Origin: Choristoneura fumiferana
Lineage: Eukaryota; Arthropoda; Insecta; Lepidoptera; Tortricidae
Reading direction: 5' to 3'
DNA: 64,000 nucleotides
Assembly: GCF_025370935.1 (NCBI RefSeq)
Contig: NC_133472.1
Location: 2,566,580-2,630,579, forward strand
This document shows positions 42,850-52,987 of the stretch, piece by piece (the first letter of the stretch is position 1; every line of letters starts with the position of its first letter). Both the position numbers and the translations under genes were made by a program. The notes beneath the pieces were generated by a model. That model saw nothing but the letters and a program-made list of their open reading frames with translations, searched no databases and was not told where the DNA came from.

Positions 42850-43675
42850 TATTATTTACATAATTAAATTCTCAAGATTTATAAATTTCCAATTGACCTA
42901 TGGACTTGATATTTGGTAATAACGTTTATTATTACGTATATTTTACTAACAAATACCACACAAATTCATAGATAAATCAGCTTTTTTCTTTTAGATTCTC
43001 CATTTTTTTTAAGTGGGTAAAATTACACCATACTTTGTAAATTTTGCTTGGAAGCAGGGCTCAGCTACTAGATAAATACTTATATATACGGAAGCTTAAA
43101 GCGTAAATATATTTCGACATACCTAAAATTTGCTCTGAACCCTCGATGCGCAAGTCCAACTCGCACTTCACCGGTTTACTTCTTACAAGACGCCATTTAA
43201 CATAAGAATATATTGTAGGTATAGGTATAGACATATTAAACATGAAGCATTTGAATCTATCTATCTAATACCTACCTTTAAATGAGCAACTCTTGTATAT
43301 ATAATTAGAATCTCGGAAACGACTCCAACGATTTTGATTAAATTTAGTATATTGGGGTTTTCGGGGATGACAAATCGATTTAGCTTGGTCTTATCTCTGG
43401 GGAAACGCTTATTAAAGAGTTTTAGCATGAGCAAAGTTTGGTCGCCCAGGTACTCCCACTTCTTCCTCCAAAGTCAGAACGGCACCCAACCAAGGTCCGT
43501 CCCCACGTGTCTTAAACAGGGCTCAAAATACATCCAATGCGTAATGCCTTTTAATTATTATGTCAGCTAAATGTTATGCCAAATCTGTTATGCGAATCCA
43601 TATTATGACAATTAATTTTATGCTAAATACGTTTACAGTGTGGCATGATGTGAGCAAACTGGGATACATTTGACA
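42850..43675. other. No gene recognised; word-like repeat at 43550-43640
   Basis: A 78-codon frame at 43334 has no motif. From 43550, ATTATGTCAGCTAAATGTTA, TTATGCGAATCCATATTATG and TTATGCTAAATACG reiterate one short phrase, reversed with respect to 28540-28600. Confidence 0.45.
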
Positions 43676-43679
43676 GCCC

Positions 43680-44101
43680 CAATTCAATTACCGATTTGAT
43701 ATAATTTATTTTACTGTTAATTTCATGTGTTTTACAATAAATTATTTATATGAAAAAGTTTCAATTTACGCTAGTTATCTTTGCTTTCCAACACCAGCAC
43801 TATTTAATACAAGCCACCATAATTACGACCGTTACAGAACGCACTGTGTTATGATATGACCTCGTATACTCAAAACGTGCCGATTCCATGAACTAGTTTA
43901 CACGAAAAATTATACATTATATAGTGATTTCGCGTTACAAAAGTTCAATGAACCAGTGAAATGACGATATTACGATAAACGAAGGTACAATGAAACGAAG
44001 GAAACATGCATCGTACTGTGAGGAAACATAAAGAAGTGCCTTAGAACTGCGGGAAGAATAATGCTACAAACGAAATACAGAGACTCACCCAAGTTTCTAA
44101 G
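43680..44101 (+). promoter_or_regulatory. Innexin upstream / probable 5' UTR region
   Basis: About 420 bp upstream of the innexin ATG free of recognised repeats, unlike its surroundings. An AT-rich TATA-like stretch lies near 43910-43926. Neither a transcription start nor a 5' intron can be fixed by eye; TTCTAAG directly before the ATG could even be an acceptor. The assignment rests on position. Confidence 0.3.
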
Positions 44102-44473
44102 ATGTTAGACGTTTTTCGGGGCCTTAAGAATCTCATTAAAGTCAACTATGTACATATCGATTCGCCCGTATTCAGACTGCACTATTCAATAACGGTGATA
44201 TTGCTTATAGCTTTTAGCTTGATAGTAACAACGCGTCAGTACGTTGGGAATCCCATAGACTGCATTCACACTAAAGACATTCCAGAGGACGTTTTGAATA
44301 CGTACTGCTGGATCCATTCAACGTACACATTGAAGAGTTTCTTTAATAAGAAAGTGGGAGTGGAAGTGCCCTATCCTGGCATCGGGAACAGTCGTGAGAA
44401 AGGGAAGGAGGATATGAGCGACAGGAAGATCTACAAATACTATCAATGGGTGTGCTTCTGCCTGTTTTTTCAG
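44102..44473 (+). CDS. Innexin, first coding exon (Inx2-type), partial gene
   Basis: Innexins form invertebrate gap-junction channels in the plasma membrane. The exon encodes 124 residues from an ATG with A at -3. A short cytoplasmic start (MLDVF) leads into VFRLHY, a hydrophobic first membrane span at about residues 27-46, then RQYVGNPIDCI. The first extracellular loop carries Cys54 and Cys69 (in NTYCWIHST), two of its expected conserved cysteines. The family signature YYQWV lies at residues 113-117, just before span 2. The exon ends in frame after LFFQ, where the donor GTGAGT follows; innexin genes commonly have an intron at this point. The N-terminus and RQY-G-PIDC region resemble insect Inx2 more than Ogre or Inx3, but the paralogue is uncertain. 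Spans 2-4 are absent here; full innexins are about 360 residues. A 5' UTR intron is possible. Confidence 0.93.
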
Positions 44474-44479
44474 GTGAGT
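44474..44479 (+). other. Splice donor of innexin exon
   Basis: The sequence CAG/GTGAGT follows codon 124 in phase 0. Reading through it gives a hydrophobic stretch that does not continue the innexin family, so the intron starts here. No matching acceptor followed by innexin-like coding sequence was found before 64000. Confidence 0.88.
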
Positions 44480-44738
44480 TTTTTTTTAAGTTACAACTTC
44501 CGAGAGGTGGTAGACATTTTAAGGGTGCTGTATGAGTTTTTACGGTGCCCAAGGCTACGAGATGGCAACCAGACAACCAGAGGCCGTATTGTCGAACGAG
44601 CTGACTTACGCGATCGCATCCCCCGTCTCTTTCTGCCCTCGTTTAATACCGTGTGACAGAGAGAAGTCGTGAAAACGAATGTGATTCCATGTGTTAGACA
44701 ATAAGGTCTCCGTTCTAGTTGATGTATTACTCCTTTCA

Positions 44739-45085
44739 TACCGGGTGTGGCCTGTAATATGAGCTAATAATTAAAACATAGATCATACTCCTCAAACTGA
44801 ACAAAGTTCAGCGACTTTCAAAAATAATTAGGGTTTTAATTTTATTACACATTTAAGTTTATTAGAGGAAGCAATGTAAAGCAAAATGCTTGATGTTTGT
44901 AGCGTGACAGGCGACGTCAGTTGTGTTCTAGGATGGCGTACATTGATAGCAGTATTTAATTTGTATGAAAAAAGGAAAATTCCAAGTCTCCATTATTTTT
45001 AAAAGTCGCAGAACTAATGTTGTTCAGTTTGACGAGGACGATCTATGTTTTAATGTTTTGCTCGTATTACAGGCCACACCCGGTA
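44739..45085. mobile_element. MITE M3, 265 bp past the innexin donor
   Basis: TACCGGGTGTGGCCTGTAAT to ACAGGCCACACCCGGTA. Same interior as 34274-34621 (GTGACAGGCGACGTCAGTTG) with a small deletion in the left arm (GAACAAAGTTCAGCG). Confidence 0.9.
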
Positions 45086-45160
45086 TTTCTGAGCTTCAAA
45101 ATTTTAGTAGTATTCTGTATTTTATTTGAAATTAGGATATTATTATGTTGATAGTTAATT

Positions 45161-45328
45161 TTTAACCCCTTAGCCCCTGACACAAAAAGAGGGGTGTTAT
45201 AAGTTTGACCGCTATATGTGTCTGTGTGTGTGTCTGTCTGTGGCGCCGTAGCTCTTAAACGGGCGGACCGATTTGAATGCGGTTTTTTATTTGAAATCAG
45301 TTTTCCAACTTTTTATTGGTTAGGTTAT
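45161..45328 (+). repeat. F2 dispersed repeat, 3' part deleted
   Basis: CCCCTGACACAAAAAGAGGG, GGCGCCGTAGCTCTTAAACG, GGACCGATTTGAATGCGG, then jumps to TTTTCCAACTTTTTATTGG. Confidence 0.8.
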
Positions 45329-45351
45329 ATGCACTAATTAATACTAGAGCT

Positions 45352-45547
45352 TGTATGTGATGCCGTCTCCTTCTATTCGAACAAAACAAATAGAGACGGC
45401 ATCACATTTAACCGTCAGTTAATAGGGGCTGTTTCATCATAAATTGTTAAGTGTTAACTGTTCTCTATTTGTTTTGTTCGAATAGACGGAGACGGCATCA
45501 CATTTAACCGTCAGTTAACGCTAATCAATGGATGGTGAAACAGCCCC
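45352..45547. mobile_element. Two adjacent MITE M1 copies
   Basis: A central M1 piece at 45352-45423 (GTGATGCCGTCTCCTTC ... GAGACGGCATCACATTTAAC) is followed by a copy with both ends at 45424-45547 (GGGGCTGTTTCATCATAAAT ... GGATGGTGAAACAGCCCC). TA lies on each side of the second. Its left arm lacks the GATGCCGTC part. Confidence 0.83.
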
Positions 45548-45725
45548 TAAATTTAACTTTTGAGACAACATTTAGGACACCAAATGAAGCTGTATATGAG
45601 TTTCCAGCTTATTATCTCTCATTACAAAGTGAATCTCCTAATATTACTGCATTATTAATTATGTACAAATGACAAAACGAAAGATAGAATGTGTCAATGC
45701 GGTAGCAAATTGCAAAGGAATTACT

Positions 45726-46346
45726 TTTTAGGGTTCCGGAGCCAAAATGGCAGAAACGGAACCCTTATAGTTTCGCCATATCTGTCTGTCCGTCTGTCCG
45801 TCCGTCCGGCCGCGGCTTTGCTCAGGGACTATCAATGCTAGAAAGCTGTAATTTTGCACGGATACATGTGTAAACTATGCCGACAAAATTGTACAATAAA
45901 AAATGGGTACCTCCCATAGACGTAAAGTGGGGGTGTTTTTTTTGTTTTCATCAAACCCTGTGTGGGGTATCTTTGGATTGGTTTTTAAAACCATTAGGGG
46001 TTTGCTAAGACGATTTTTCGATTCAGTGTTTTGTTTGCGAAATATTTAACTTTAAAGTGCAAATTTTCAGTAAAAGCTAAACCGGTGGGTTGAAAAATTT
46101 GAAAAAAAAAAAACAGGATAGTAGTACGTTTATCAAACTTTCTAGGAAAACTATAATGGCTAATTTTGGTGGAGAATTTTTAGTACTTTATGAGTAAATA
46201 TAGCAGCTTAAGGTATAAAATATACGTTAACTTGGAAGATTCCGTATAAAATACGAAATTCTTAGAAAAATACTACTTAATTCTTTCGTAATGGCTACGG
46301 AACCCTATTTTGAGCGAGTCCGACACGCTCTTGGCCGGTTTTTTTA
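45726..46346 (-). repeat. F1 (CCGGCC) repeat, full length
   Basis: The minus strand begins AAAAACCGGCCAAGAGCGTG and ends GGCTCCGGAACCCTAAAAAG. It keeps GCCGACATAGTTTACACAT and GTCCGTCCGGCC-type short repeats near its end. Confidence 0.88.
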
Positions 46347-46349
46347 ATA

Positions 46350-46990
46350 ACTTAATTTGAACGTATTTACTTAATTGACAATGTCAAATTTAAAATTAAG
46401 ACGGCTTATTTTTTCTCGTGAAAAAGACAAAGGCATTTCACCTATAGTGTCGAAAAATTTATAAAATTAATATTTTTTTTAATTGTTTGGTTTTTATAAA
46501 GTAAAAGTAAAAAATAATGCAAAAAATAATATATATTAGTAATAACTAAGGACTTAAACTTACCACAGGACAAATATGACTAATGTCTGAACTAGGATTC
46601 CCTGAGTTTTAGGAAAAAAGAACTAATGTAATTTAATTTAATTTAATCAACTATAAAAGATAATATAACAAATTAAAAAACATCTTATTAATTTACTTCG
46701 TAGGTAATAAACCAATTTTAAAGTACGAATTACATATAATTTAATTATTTTATATAGTATATATTTTATTCAAAAACCTAGCCATAATTATTTCAAGATA
46801 ATAAAACGTCAAGATAGCACCCTACCACTTTAACATAGTTTATAGGCTTCTGAACGAATTTGTCTAGCACGCACGTTAAAACGACATGGTAATAAAAGTG
46901 TATATTTGGCGTCTGTTCTAGGTACATGGAAACTTAGCTTCGTAAAACAATAGCTATCGTACTAATTTACAAGACAGAAGAAAGTATAAA
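46350..46990. other. No gene recognised
   Basis: Very AT-rich, no repeat family noted. Confidence 0.4.
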
Positions 46991-46993
46991 ACA

Positions 46994-47520
46994 ACTAGTT
47001 TGCCTGCGGCTTCGCACGCGTAAACTATTCGATCTGGTGAAATTCCGGAATTTCACAAAATTCCTCTGTGAATTCCCAAAATTTATATCGTGGTCTTCAT
47101 TGAGGTTGTGTTAAGAACAACGGTCCCAAATTTCAAAAGTAAGCCCAGCGGTTGAAATATCAAGATTTTATTCCGATCCCATGGGTATAACGGGATAAAA
47201 GTAGACGTCCAGCTACCTACATACCAAATTTCATGTCAAATTTTATGTGATGACTCAGCGGTTGAAATTTCAAGATTTGGCAGTCGCCGAGTCGCGTTGC
47301 TCCTAGGAAGGAGGGCTACGAAACAAGTCGAGCTAAACTCGATTTAAGATGTGAGTTATCCGTTACAATATCATTTAATATAAGCGAGTCTCACGGTAGT
47401 TTCATGATAAAAAGTTTTCTATATTTTAATCCAGGTTACAAACTAAATTTTTGCCAAATCTCATCCAAATCCGTCCAGCCGTTGCAGCGAGAAGAAATAA
47501 CAAAAACACTAGAATAAAAT
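46994..47520 (+). repeat. F3 repeat carrying an M4 arm
   Basis: CTAGTTTGCCTGCGGCTTCG opens it and CCAAATCCGTCCAGCCGTTG closes it. Between, 47276-47405 holds a single M4 arm (CGAGCTAAACTCGATTTAAG, GTGAGTTATCCG, CTCACGGTAGTTTCATGA). Confidence 0.65.
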
Positions 47521-47764
47521 TATAATTACCAGCAATGTACAGCAAAGTAAATTGACATAAGTAAGTGTAAATGACAGCCGACAGAATACTTTGATTGTTA
47601 CTTGTCAATTTATTTCGCTCTGGCAATTATAATTTTATTAGAAAGTTAACAAAGTCTGAACTTCAGTTAATTAATTAAATTTATGTTATGGTTAAGTTAC
47701 AGAAATACGTTACTTTAACCTCAAAAAAAACCCTGGCTGCCGGCAACACACTGTAGTATTTCAC

Positions 47765-48117
47765 ACTAGTGTTTACCCGTGGCTTCGCACACGTAAATCA
47801 TTAGATCCAGCAGCTGATTTGAAATTTTGTGATTTTAAAAAAATCCCGAAAATTAAATCGCGGTTTTCATTGACGTATCATTAAAAACAAACTTGTCAAA
47901 TCTCATGACTCCAAGCCCAGCGGTTGTTGTTTCGAGATTTTATCCCTAACCCATGGGAATATCGGAATTAAAAGTAGCCTATGTTTTATTCCAGATCATC
48001 TACATACCAAATGTCATCCAAATCTGTCCAGCCGTTTCAGCGTGAAGGAATAACAAACATACTCACTCACTCACTCACTCACTCACAAACTTTCGCATTT
48101 ATAATATAAGTAGGATT
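47765..48117 (+). repeat. F3 dispersed repeat with (ACTC)n
   Basis: ACTAGTGTTTACCCGTGGCT, GTAGCCTATGTTTTATTCCA, GTCCAGCCGTTTCAGCGTGA, (ACTC)n at 48060-48086, ATTTATAATATAAGTAGGAT. Confidence 0.72.
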
Positions 48118-48157
48118 ACAAGATACAAAGATCGAATTTTGCACTTCGTAGTACTGG

Positions 48158-48478
48158 AGGGCTACTACGTAATTCGTATCGTACCGTCACTCTCACTCTC
48201 TTAATAGGTAATAAGTGTCAACAGGACGGTACGATACGAACTTATCCGATTGCTTGCAACTCTCACTTAGCGTCCAAAGTCCGAGGTCGGCTCAATAGGA
48301 GCACCCTTTGGCATGCTAAGTAAACAACCCACTTGCTGAGCAGCCCATCTGGCAGCTCGCCCTCTCTCCGGTAAGCTGTAAAAGCCGTCTGAGGCTAACA
48401 GCAACAGTCCATCCGAAAAAAAAAAAAAAAAAAAAAAAAAACGATACGAACTCCGATTTTCGAATTTCGTAGTAGCCC
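48158..48478. mobile_element. MITE M2 interrupted by SINE S4
   Basis: GGGCTACTACGTAATTCGTA to GGACGGTACGATACGAACT, then the SINE, then ACGATACGAACTCCGATTTT to CGTAGTAGCCCTG. Confidence 0.88.
48243..48440 (+). mobile_element. SINE S4 with 25-A tail and 12-bp duplication
   Basis: Body TATCCGATTGCTTGCAACTC, CCTTTGGCATGCTAAGTAAA, CCCATCTGGCAGCTCGCCCT, GTCTGAGGCTAACAGCAACA, then an uninterrupted A run at 48416-48440. ACGATACGAACT is repeated exactly at 48231-48242 and 48441-48452. No tRNA boxes seen. A shorter copy is at 56893-57054. Confidence 0.92.
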
Positions 48479-48599
48479 TGCAGGCTGGGCCAGTTTGCTC
48501 GAACGTACACGGACGGACAGGTAACGCCACAAACATAGCCCGTACTTTTGGTGCCGATGACATCTATGTGACGTCACGCTGCATATATGATGATTCCAA

Positions 48600-49655
48600 T
48601 TACGTCGGCCTAATTCGTTAACCTTCTAAGTCCATTTTGACTGAGTTTACAGGACATTGAAAATACTGCATAGACTCTTCAATCGTTAACTAATCAAAAT
48701 TTTGAAAATCCCATTGCTAGCTATGACTAAACTTGATATTTTAAAGATATAATTAACAGCATATCTTAAACCCAATCACAGGAAATTAATAAAAATGTCT
48801 ATTTAGCAGGTTTTTGTGTTGAAGGTTAAATTGAATATAGGACTTAGCAGTTATTAGACTTAAATTGAGTATGCTGGAGAAAATATCCATAATATTTTGC
48901 TTATTATTATTTTACCATAAAACCAATTCAGCCTGTAATAAAAATTGTATTTAGTGTTAATCAATCACTAATAATTATGAGATGTACTTACACCTAAGAT
49001 AAGACTCTTTTTACTAAACAATCAGCAATAGGTAATTAACAAGCAAATAATGGTTAAAATATATGTTCCGCACATCCCTACTATCCCTACTATCCCTACT
49101 TAATATTATAAATGCGAAAGTAACTCTGTCTGTCTGTCTGTCTGTCTGTCTGTTACCCTTTCACGTCGAAACCACTGAACCGATTTTGATGAAATTTGGT
49201 ACATAGGTAGTTTGAACCCCAAGGATCAACATAGGATACCTTTTATTCCGGTAGAGGGCGCCACCGCGCGATAACCTAGATCCGCGCAGACGTAGTCGCG
49301 GGCATAAGCTAGTTATATATAGAACTATGAAAAATAACACAATAAATTTACTTTGTTGATAATTTCTCAAATAAACCGAATTTTCAGTAAAACATCGCAT
49401 GACGCAGCAGACACGTGGTGTAGCGAATAACTGTCAGTGCCAAACTAAGACCCGAACTGGACTTAGCAGATTTTCTGTGTGGAAGTCAGAAAGCAGTATT
49501 TCGGGCATAAGATTTGACACTTACTTTATGCTGATATAGCCGTTATTCCTTTACCAAACGGTAGAGAATGGTGTGCACTTTTTGACAAGTATGAAAAGTC
49601 ATTTTCGCCCAAAAGTGGACTTAGCAGGTTAACGAATTAGGCCGACGATTAGTGT
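48600..49655. other. Possible 1-kb inverted-repeat element
   Basis: TCGGCCTAATTCGTTAACCT / TCTAAGTCCA near 48602 is the reverse of TGGACTTAGCAGG / TTAACGAATTAGGCCGACG near 49613. GGACTTAGCA words recur inside (48840, 49457). An F3 copy sits inside at 49096. Confidence 0.5.
49096..49313 (-). repeat. F3 dispersed repeat with (TCTG)n
   Basis: TACTTAATATTATAAATGCG, a TCTG microsatellite at 49126-49153, CCACTGAACCGATTTTGATG, GTAGTCGCGGGCATAAGCTA. Confidence 0.78.
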
Positions 49656-49710
49656 TTCGTCATAATTAATAATTTGTCAACCTGTCAAATAATCAGTACA
49701 GGACGTTTGG

Positions 49711-50063
49711 GGTTAGTATAATTTCGTCTAAGAAGCAACTGATCTATGTGGCAAATTGGTCTATGGTCTAAGTAGCAAGTGGTCCAAGAAGCAACTGGTC
49801 TAAGTAGCAACTAGTCTAAGTATCAAGTGGTCTAAAATTCTTCGCGGAGTTCCTATTCCGCGTGGCTGAGGCGCTTCGCGCCTTAATGCAATTCTAACCT
49901 AACCTAACCTATGGTGTTTCAAATTTTCGACAAAAACAGGTTAGGAGGACCAGTTGATTTTTAGACCACTTTGCTACTTAGACCAGTTGCTTCTTAGACC
50001 AGCTGCTTTTCAGACCAGTTGCTACTTAGACCAGCCACTGTTTAGACAAAACGATACTAATCC
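49711..50063. mobile_element. Word-arm fold-back with AACCT core
   Basis: Ends GGTTAGTATAATTTCGTCTA and (reversed) GATTAGTATCGTTTTGTCTA. The left arm reiterates GTCTAAGTAGCAACTG in at least six variants; the right arm reiterates the complement (TTGCTACTTAGACC, TTGCTTCTTAGACC, CTGCTTTTCAGACC). The centre has CGCTTCGCGCC and TAACCTAACCTAACCT (49895-49910). No frame. A partial copy is at 28456. Confidence 0.8.
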
Positions 50064-50176
50064 GTCTAAGTAATTTTCGAAAATTCCCACAAGAATTTTA
50101 CAAAATCCCGGAATTTTAATTCAACTGCTGTATCTAATGACTTACGCGTGTGTATATTGACATGTATCTACACGTA

Positions 50177-50279
50177 GGGGCTGTTTCATGCCGTCTCTGT
50201 CTATTTGAACAAAACAAATAGAGACGGCGTCACATCTAACCGCCAGTTAACACTAATCAATGGATGGTGAAACAGCCCC
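50177..50279. mobile_element. MITE M1, left arm shortened
   Basis: GGGGCTGTTTCATGCCGTCT to CAATGGATGGTGAAACAGCC then CC; TA at the left, TTA at the right. Confidence 0.85.
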
Positions 50280-50362
50280 TTAGTGAAGTATTATTTGCGT
50301 AGTGTTCACGTTGTAAGTGATGTTATCGGCATCAAAAGTACGGACTCTGAGGCGATTGCCTA

Positions 50363-50450
50363 ACGTTTCTGAAGCTCGCGATCGCCATCAAATGACAGTT
50401 TTTATATGCGAAATCTGTCATTTGATAGCGATCGCGAGCGTCAGAAACGT
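50363..50450. mobile_element. Hairpin MITE, 36-bp arms
   Basis: ACGTTTCTGAAGCTCGCGAT / CGCCATCAAATGACAG pairs with CTGTCATTTGATAGCGATCG / CGAGCGTCAGAAACGT with two mismatches. GATTGCC also lies outside on both flanks. Confidence 0.83.
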
Positions 50451-50461
50451 GAGGATTGCCT

Positions 50462-50593
50462 GCAGGGCTACTCCGAAACTCGAAACTCGAAGTTCGTGTC
50501 GTGCGGTCCCTCTGACACTTATACTATTTAATACGAGAGCGAGAGGGACCGCACGACACGAACTTCGAGTTTCGAGTTTCGGAGTAGCCCTGC
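50462..50593. mobile_element. MITE M2, perfect 52-bp arms
   Basis: GCAGGGCTACTCCGAAACTC through GTCGTGCGGTCCCTCT, with an exact complement on the right ending GGAGTAGCCCTGC. Best copy of the family. Confidence 0.93.
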
Positions 50594-50944
50594 TGGTTGC
50601 GGCGTCTGGCTCGAACGTACACTGACGGACGGACAGGTAGCGTCACAAACATAAACAAAGTCAACAAAGGCGCTACATTTAGACCGTGTTTACAGTGCGA
50701 CTGTTTCACAATTTTTATTATACACGCTTGCGCTTGCGCCAGTGTCTCGTTAAATCTGCTATTAATCAAAATGTGATACGGAATTCGGTGATCAAAATAT
50801 TTCTAGGACGGCTAAATGGGTCAGCTGTTTCAATGCAGATGTGAGACGGATGCGAGATGGACTGGTCTTTATCACCCGCCTGGAGAGAGATCTCTCTATT
50901 TTGTATAGTATCTCTTCACTATAACAAGGTTAAACATATGTGCG

Positions 50945-51660
50945 AGATGTTTCACAAAAGCATTCTTTCATAGTAACGAATTTTTACATCGCGTTCTTTC
51001 ATGATCGCAAATTTAACTATTCGTCTTTTTTTTTATTTTACCAGTAGATTATTTTATCAGTCGCGTATATTTTCAGCAGCATTAGGTAAACCACGCCTTA
51101 TGTCGACGGAGCCGCGCTTCGCGGGGCTCCTATTTCTGGGCGGTCTGCCCTTCGGGCATCTGAAGATAAATAAATAAATATCACGGGACAATTCACACCA
51201 ATTGACCTAGTCCCAAAGTAAGCTTAGCAAAGCTTGTGTTATGGGTACTAAGCAACGGATAAATATAATTATATAGATATATACATACTTAAATACATAT
51301 TAAACACCCAAGACCCGAGAACAAACATTCGTATTTTTCGTACAAATATCTGCCCCGACGCGGGAATCGAACCCGGGACCTCAAGCTTCGTTGTCAGGTT
51401 CTCTAACCACTAGGCCATCTGGTCGTCAAAATATAGATAACTAACGAACCTAACCTACCTATTCAAACCGCACTATCTTACACTGATAATGCGAATAGTA
51501 AAATAATTGTCTGATAAAATAAGCGAAAAAGAGTAAACGCAAACATTAAAAAAAGTTTCATGAAAAATCGCTACATGAATAAAGACGAACAAGTAAATTT
51601 GCGATCGTGAAAAACCGCGATGTGAAAATTTGCCACTCGGAAATTATCTACCAACCCCCT
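50945..51660. mobile_element. Word-arm fold-back interrupted by SINE S1
   Basis: The left part has TTTCATGATCGCAAATTTA, CTATTCGTCTTT and TTATTTTATCAGTCGC. The right part has GATAAAATAAGCG, AAAGACGAACAAGTAAATTT and GCGATCGTGAAAAACCGCGA. The core has AACCTAACCTACCT at 51447-51460, and GCGCTTCGCGGGGCTCC lies before the SINE. Confidence 0.6.
51166..51427 (-). mobile_element. tRNA-derived SINE S1, full length
   Basis: Tail GATAAATAAATAAATATCAC at the left; reversed head GACGACCAGATGGCCTAGTG and GGGTTCGATTCCCGCGTCG at the right, with both boxes intact. Confidence 0.93.
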
Positions 51661-52985
51661 AGACGTGGTTCACCAGCTTTGTTATTGTGGATATTTCAAA
51701 ATTCTTAAGATACTTTTTTCAAGCAACAAATGTGTACTTCATAAAGTACAGTCACCAGCACCAACCTCCAATTTTATATATAAGCTCCTTGGTCGTGACC
51801 AACTCGTTTTTTTTTATAGTCGGCCGTGGCAAGTGGCCAGGTCGAAAAGGTACCGTTGGGGGTTGGATATAAGTATATTCAATTAATTATTATTAAATTT
51901 TTTTTGTCGTATTTTACTTTCCTCACAGTCGAAATGAAAAGTAGTATAAGCAGCGCTAACCTGAACACGCGGCCAAAGGCGTGCGCCCGCGCAGTGCACC
52001 CGCTCCATCTATCGTAGGCCGCAAGGACGATCCTCAAGTTAAATTGTTCTAACATTGTTCTTTTTTTCAGACTTTCACGGAACCCTTGATATTCCGTGTT
52101 CTAGTTATAATAAGCTGGCGTTGTGGCTTGCGATACTGCTGCCGTGCGAATGTTTTGTCCCTCTCGCTCACCTTGCTTGGGTGTACTTCCATCCCTTACT
52201 CTTTTGACAGTAAGTCTATAGTCTATTCCCATCACAAAATTGGAAGTTCCTTTTATATATTTTAGCAGCGCAAGCGAATTCAAATTTTACCGTATGTGGT
52301 TGTAGTTATGCAATTAAAGTTATATAGAGGATGTTTTTTAAACAACTCTGGCTATAATCTGCAACCACTTCCGTCTACAGGATGATTCGCTAACGCTATC
52401 CTGGTATTACAGATGGACCCGCATCGCAAGCCACAGCGCCAGTCTTTGCTTATTATAGCTATGTAAGTACATTTTTTTTTTATTTTACGATAAGGTGGGA
52501 TGCTGGCGCATTGATTCTAATTTCTTTTTGGTGGTTTCCACTCGAAAAAAACTAAAACTTTAGGTACTACTTATCTTTCCGCTGGCGCTTCCTGGATGAA
52601 CTTTTGTTTAAAATTATCAGAAGGCTTAGTGACAAGGTATTAAATGAATCTTTAACCTGGACTGTATGCCGCCATGTTCGAATGCTACAAATTGAATCCT
52701 CATTTTTCTTTAATAAAAAATCTCATTATTTTGACGAAAAAATGACATGACATTGACACTAGCTAATGACAGTCTACGTCTTTGCCACAGATAAAAAATA
52801 ATGCTGGTGCTCAACAGTACTGATCAAACCTATGAAATAAGCATTGGTATGGCAGAACTAGTATAAACTATGACGTCATCGTCCAAAAAGAACAATTTAT
52901 TTGAAAAAATATTGCAATCAGTTTCTTATAATTGAATTTCTATACAAAAAATAAATAAAAAGCAGTATTATTTTTTTAGACAATC
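51660..52985. other. No gene recognised
   Basis: Contains an inverted pair: GTTATAATAAGCTGGCG / TTGTGGCTTGCGATACTG near 52104 against ATCGCAAGCCACAGCGCCAG / TATTATAGC near 52422, i.e. a possible 350-bp element. TAGACGTGGTTCACCAGCTT at 51661 recurs diverged at 63680. The phrase TATTACAGATGGACCCGC ... ATGTAAGTAC near 52410-52466 mimics a tiny exon but lies in the inverted arm. Confidence 0.4.
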
Positions 52986-52987
52986 CC

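Noticed and set aside
44474..44656. Continuation of the innexin frame past the donor (60 more codons)
   Set aside because: The residues do not fit the innexin family, and the GTGAGT donor lies at a known intron position.
52410..52466. Tiny exon with AG before ATG and GTAAGT after
   Set aside because: It lies in one arm of an inverted repeat (partner near 52104) and has no family similarity.
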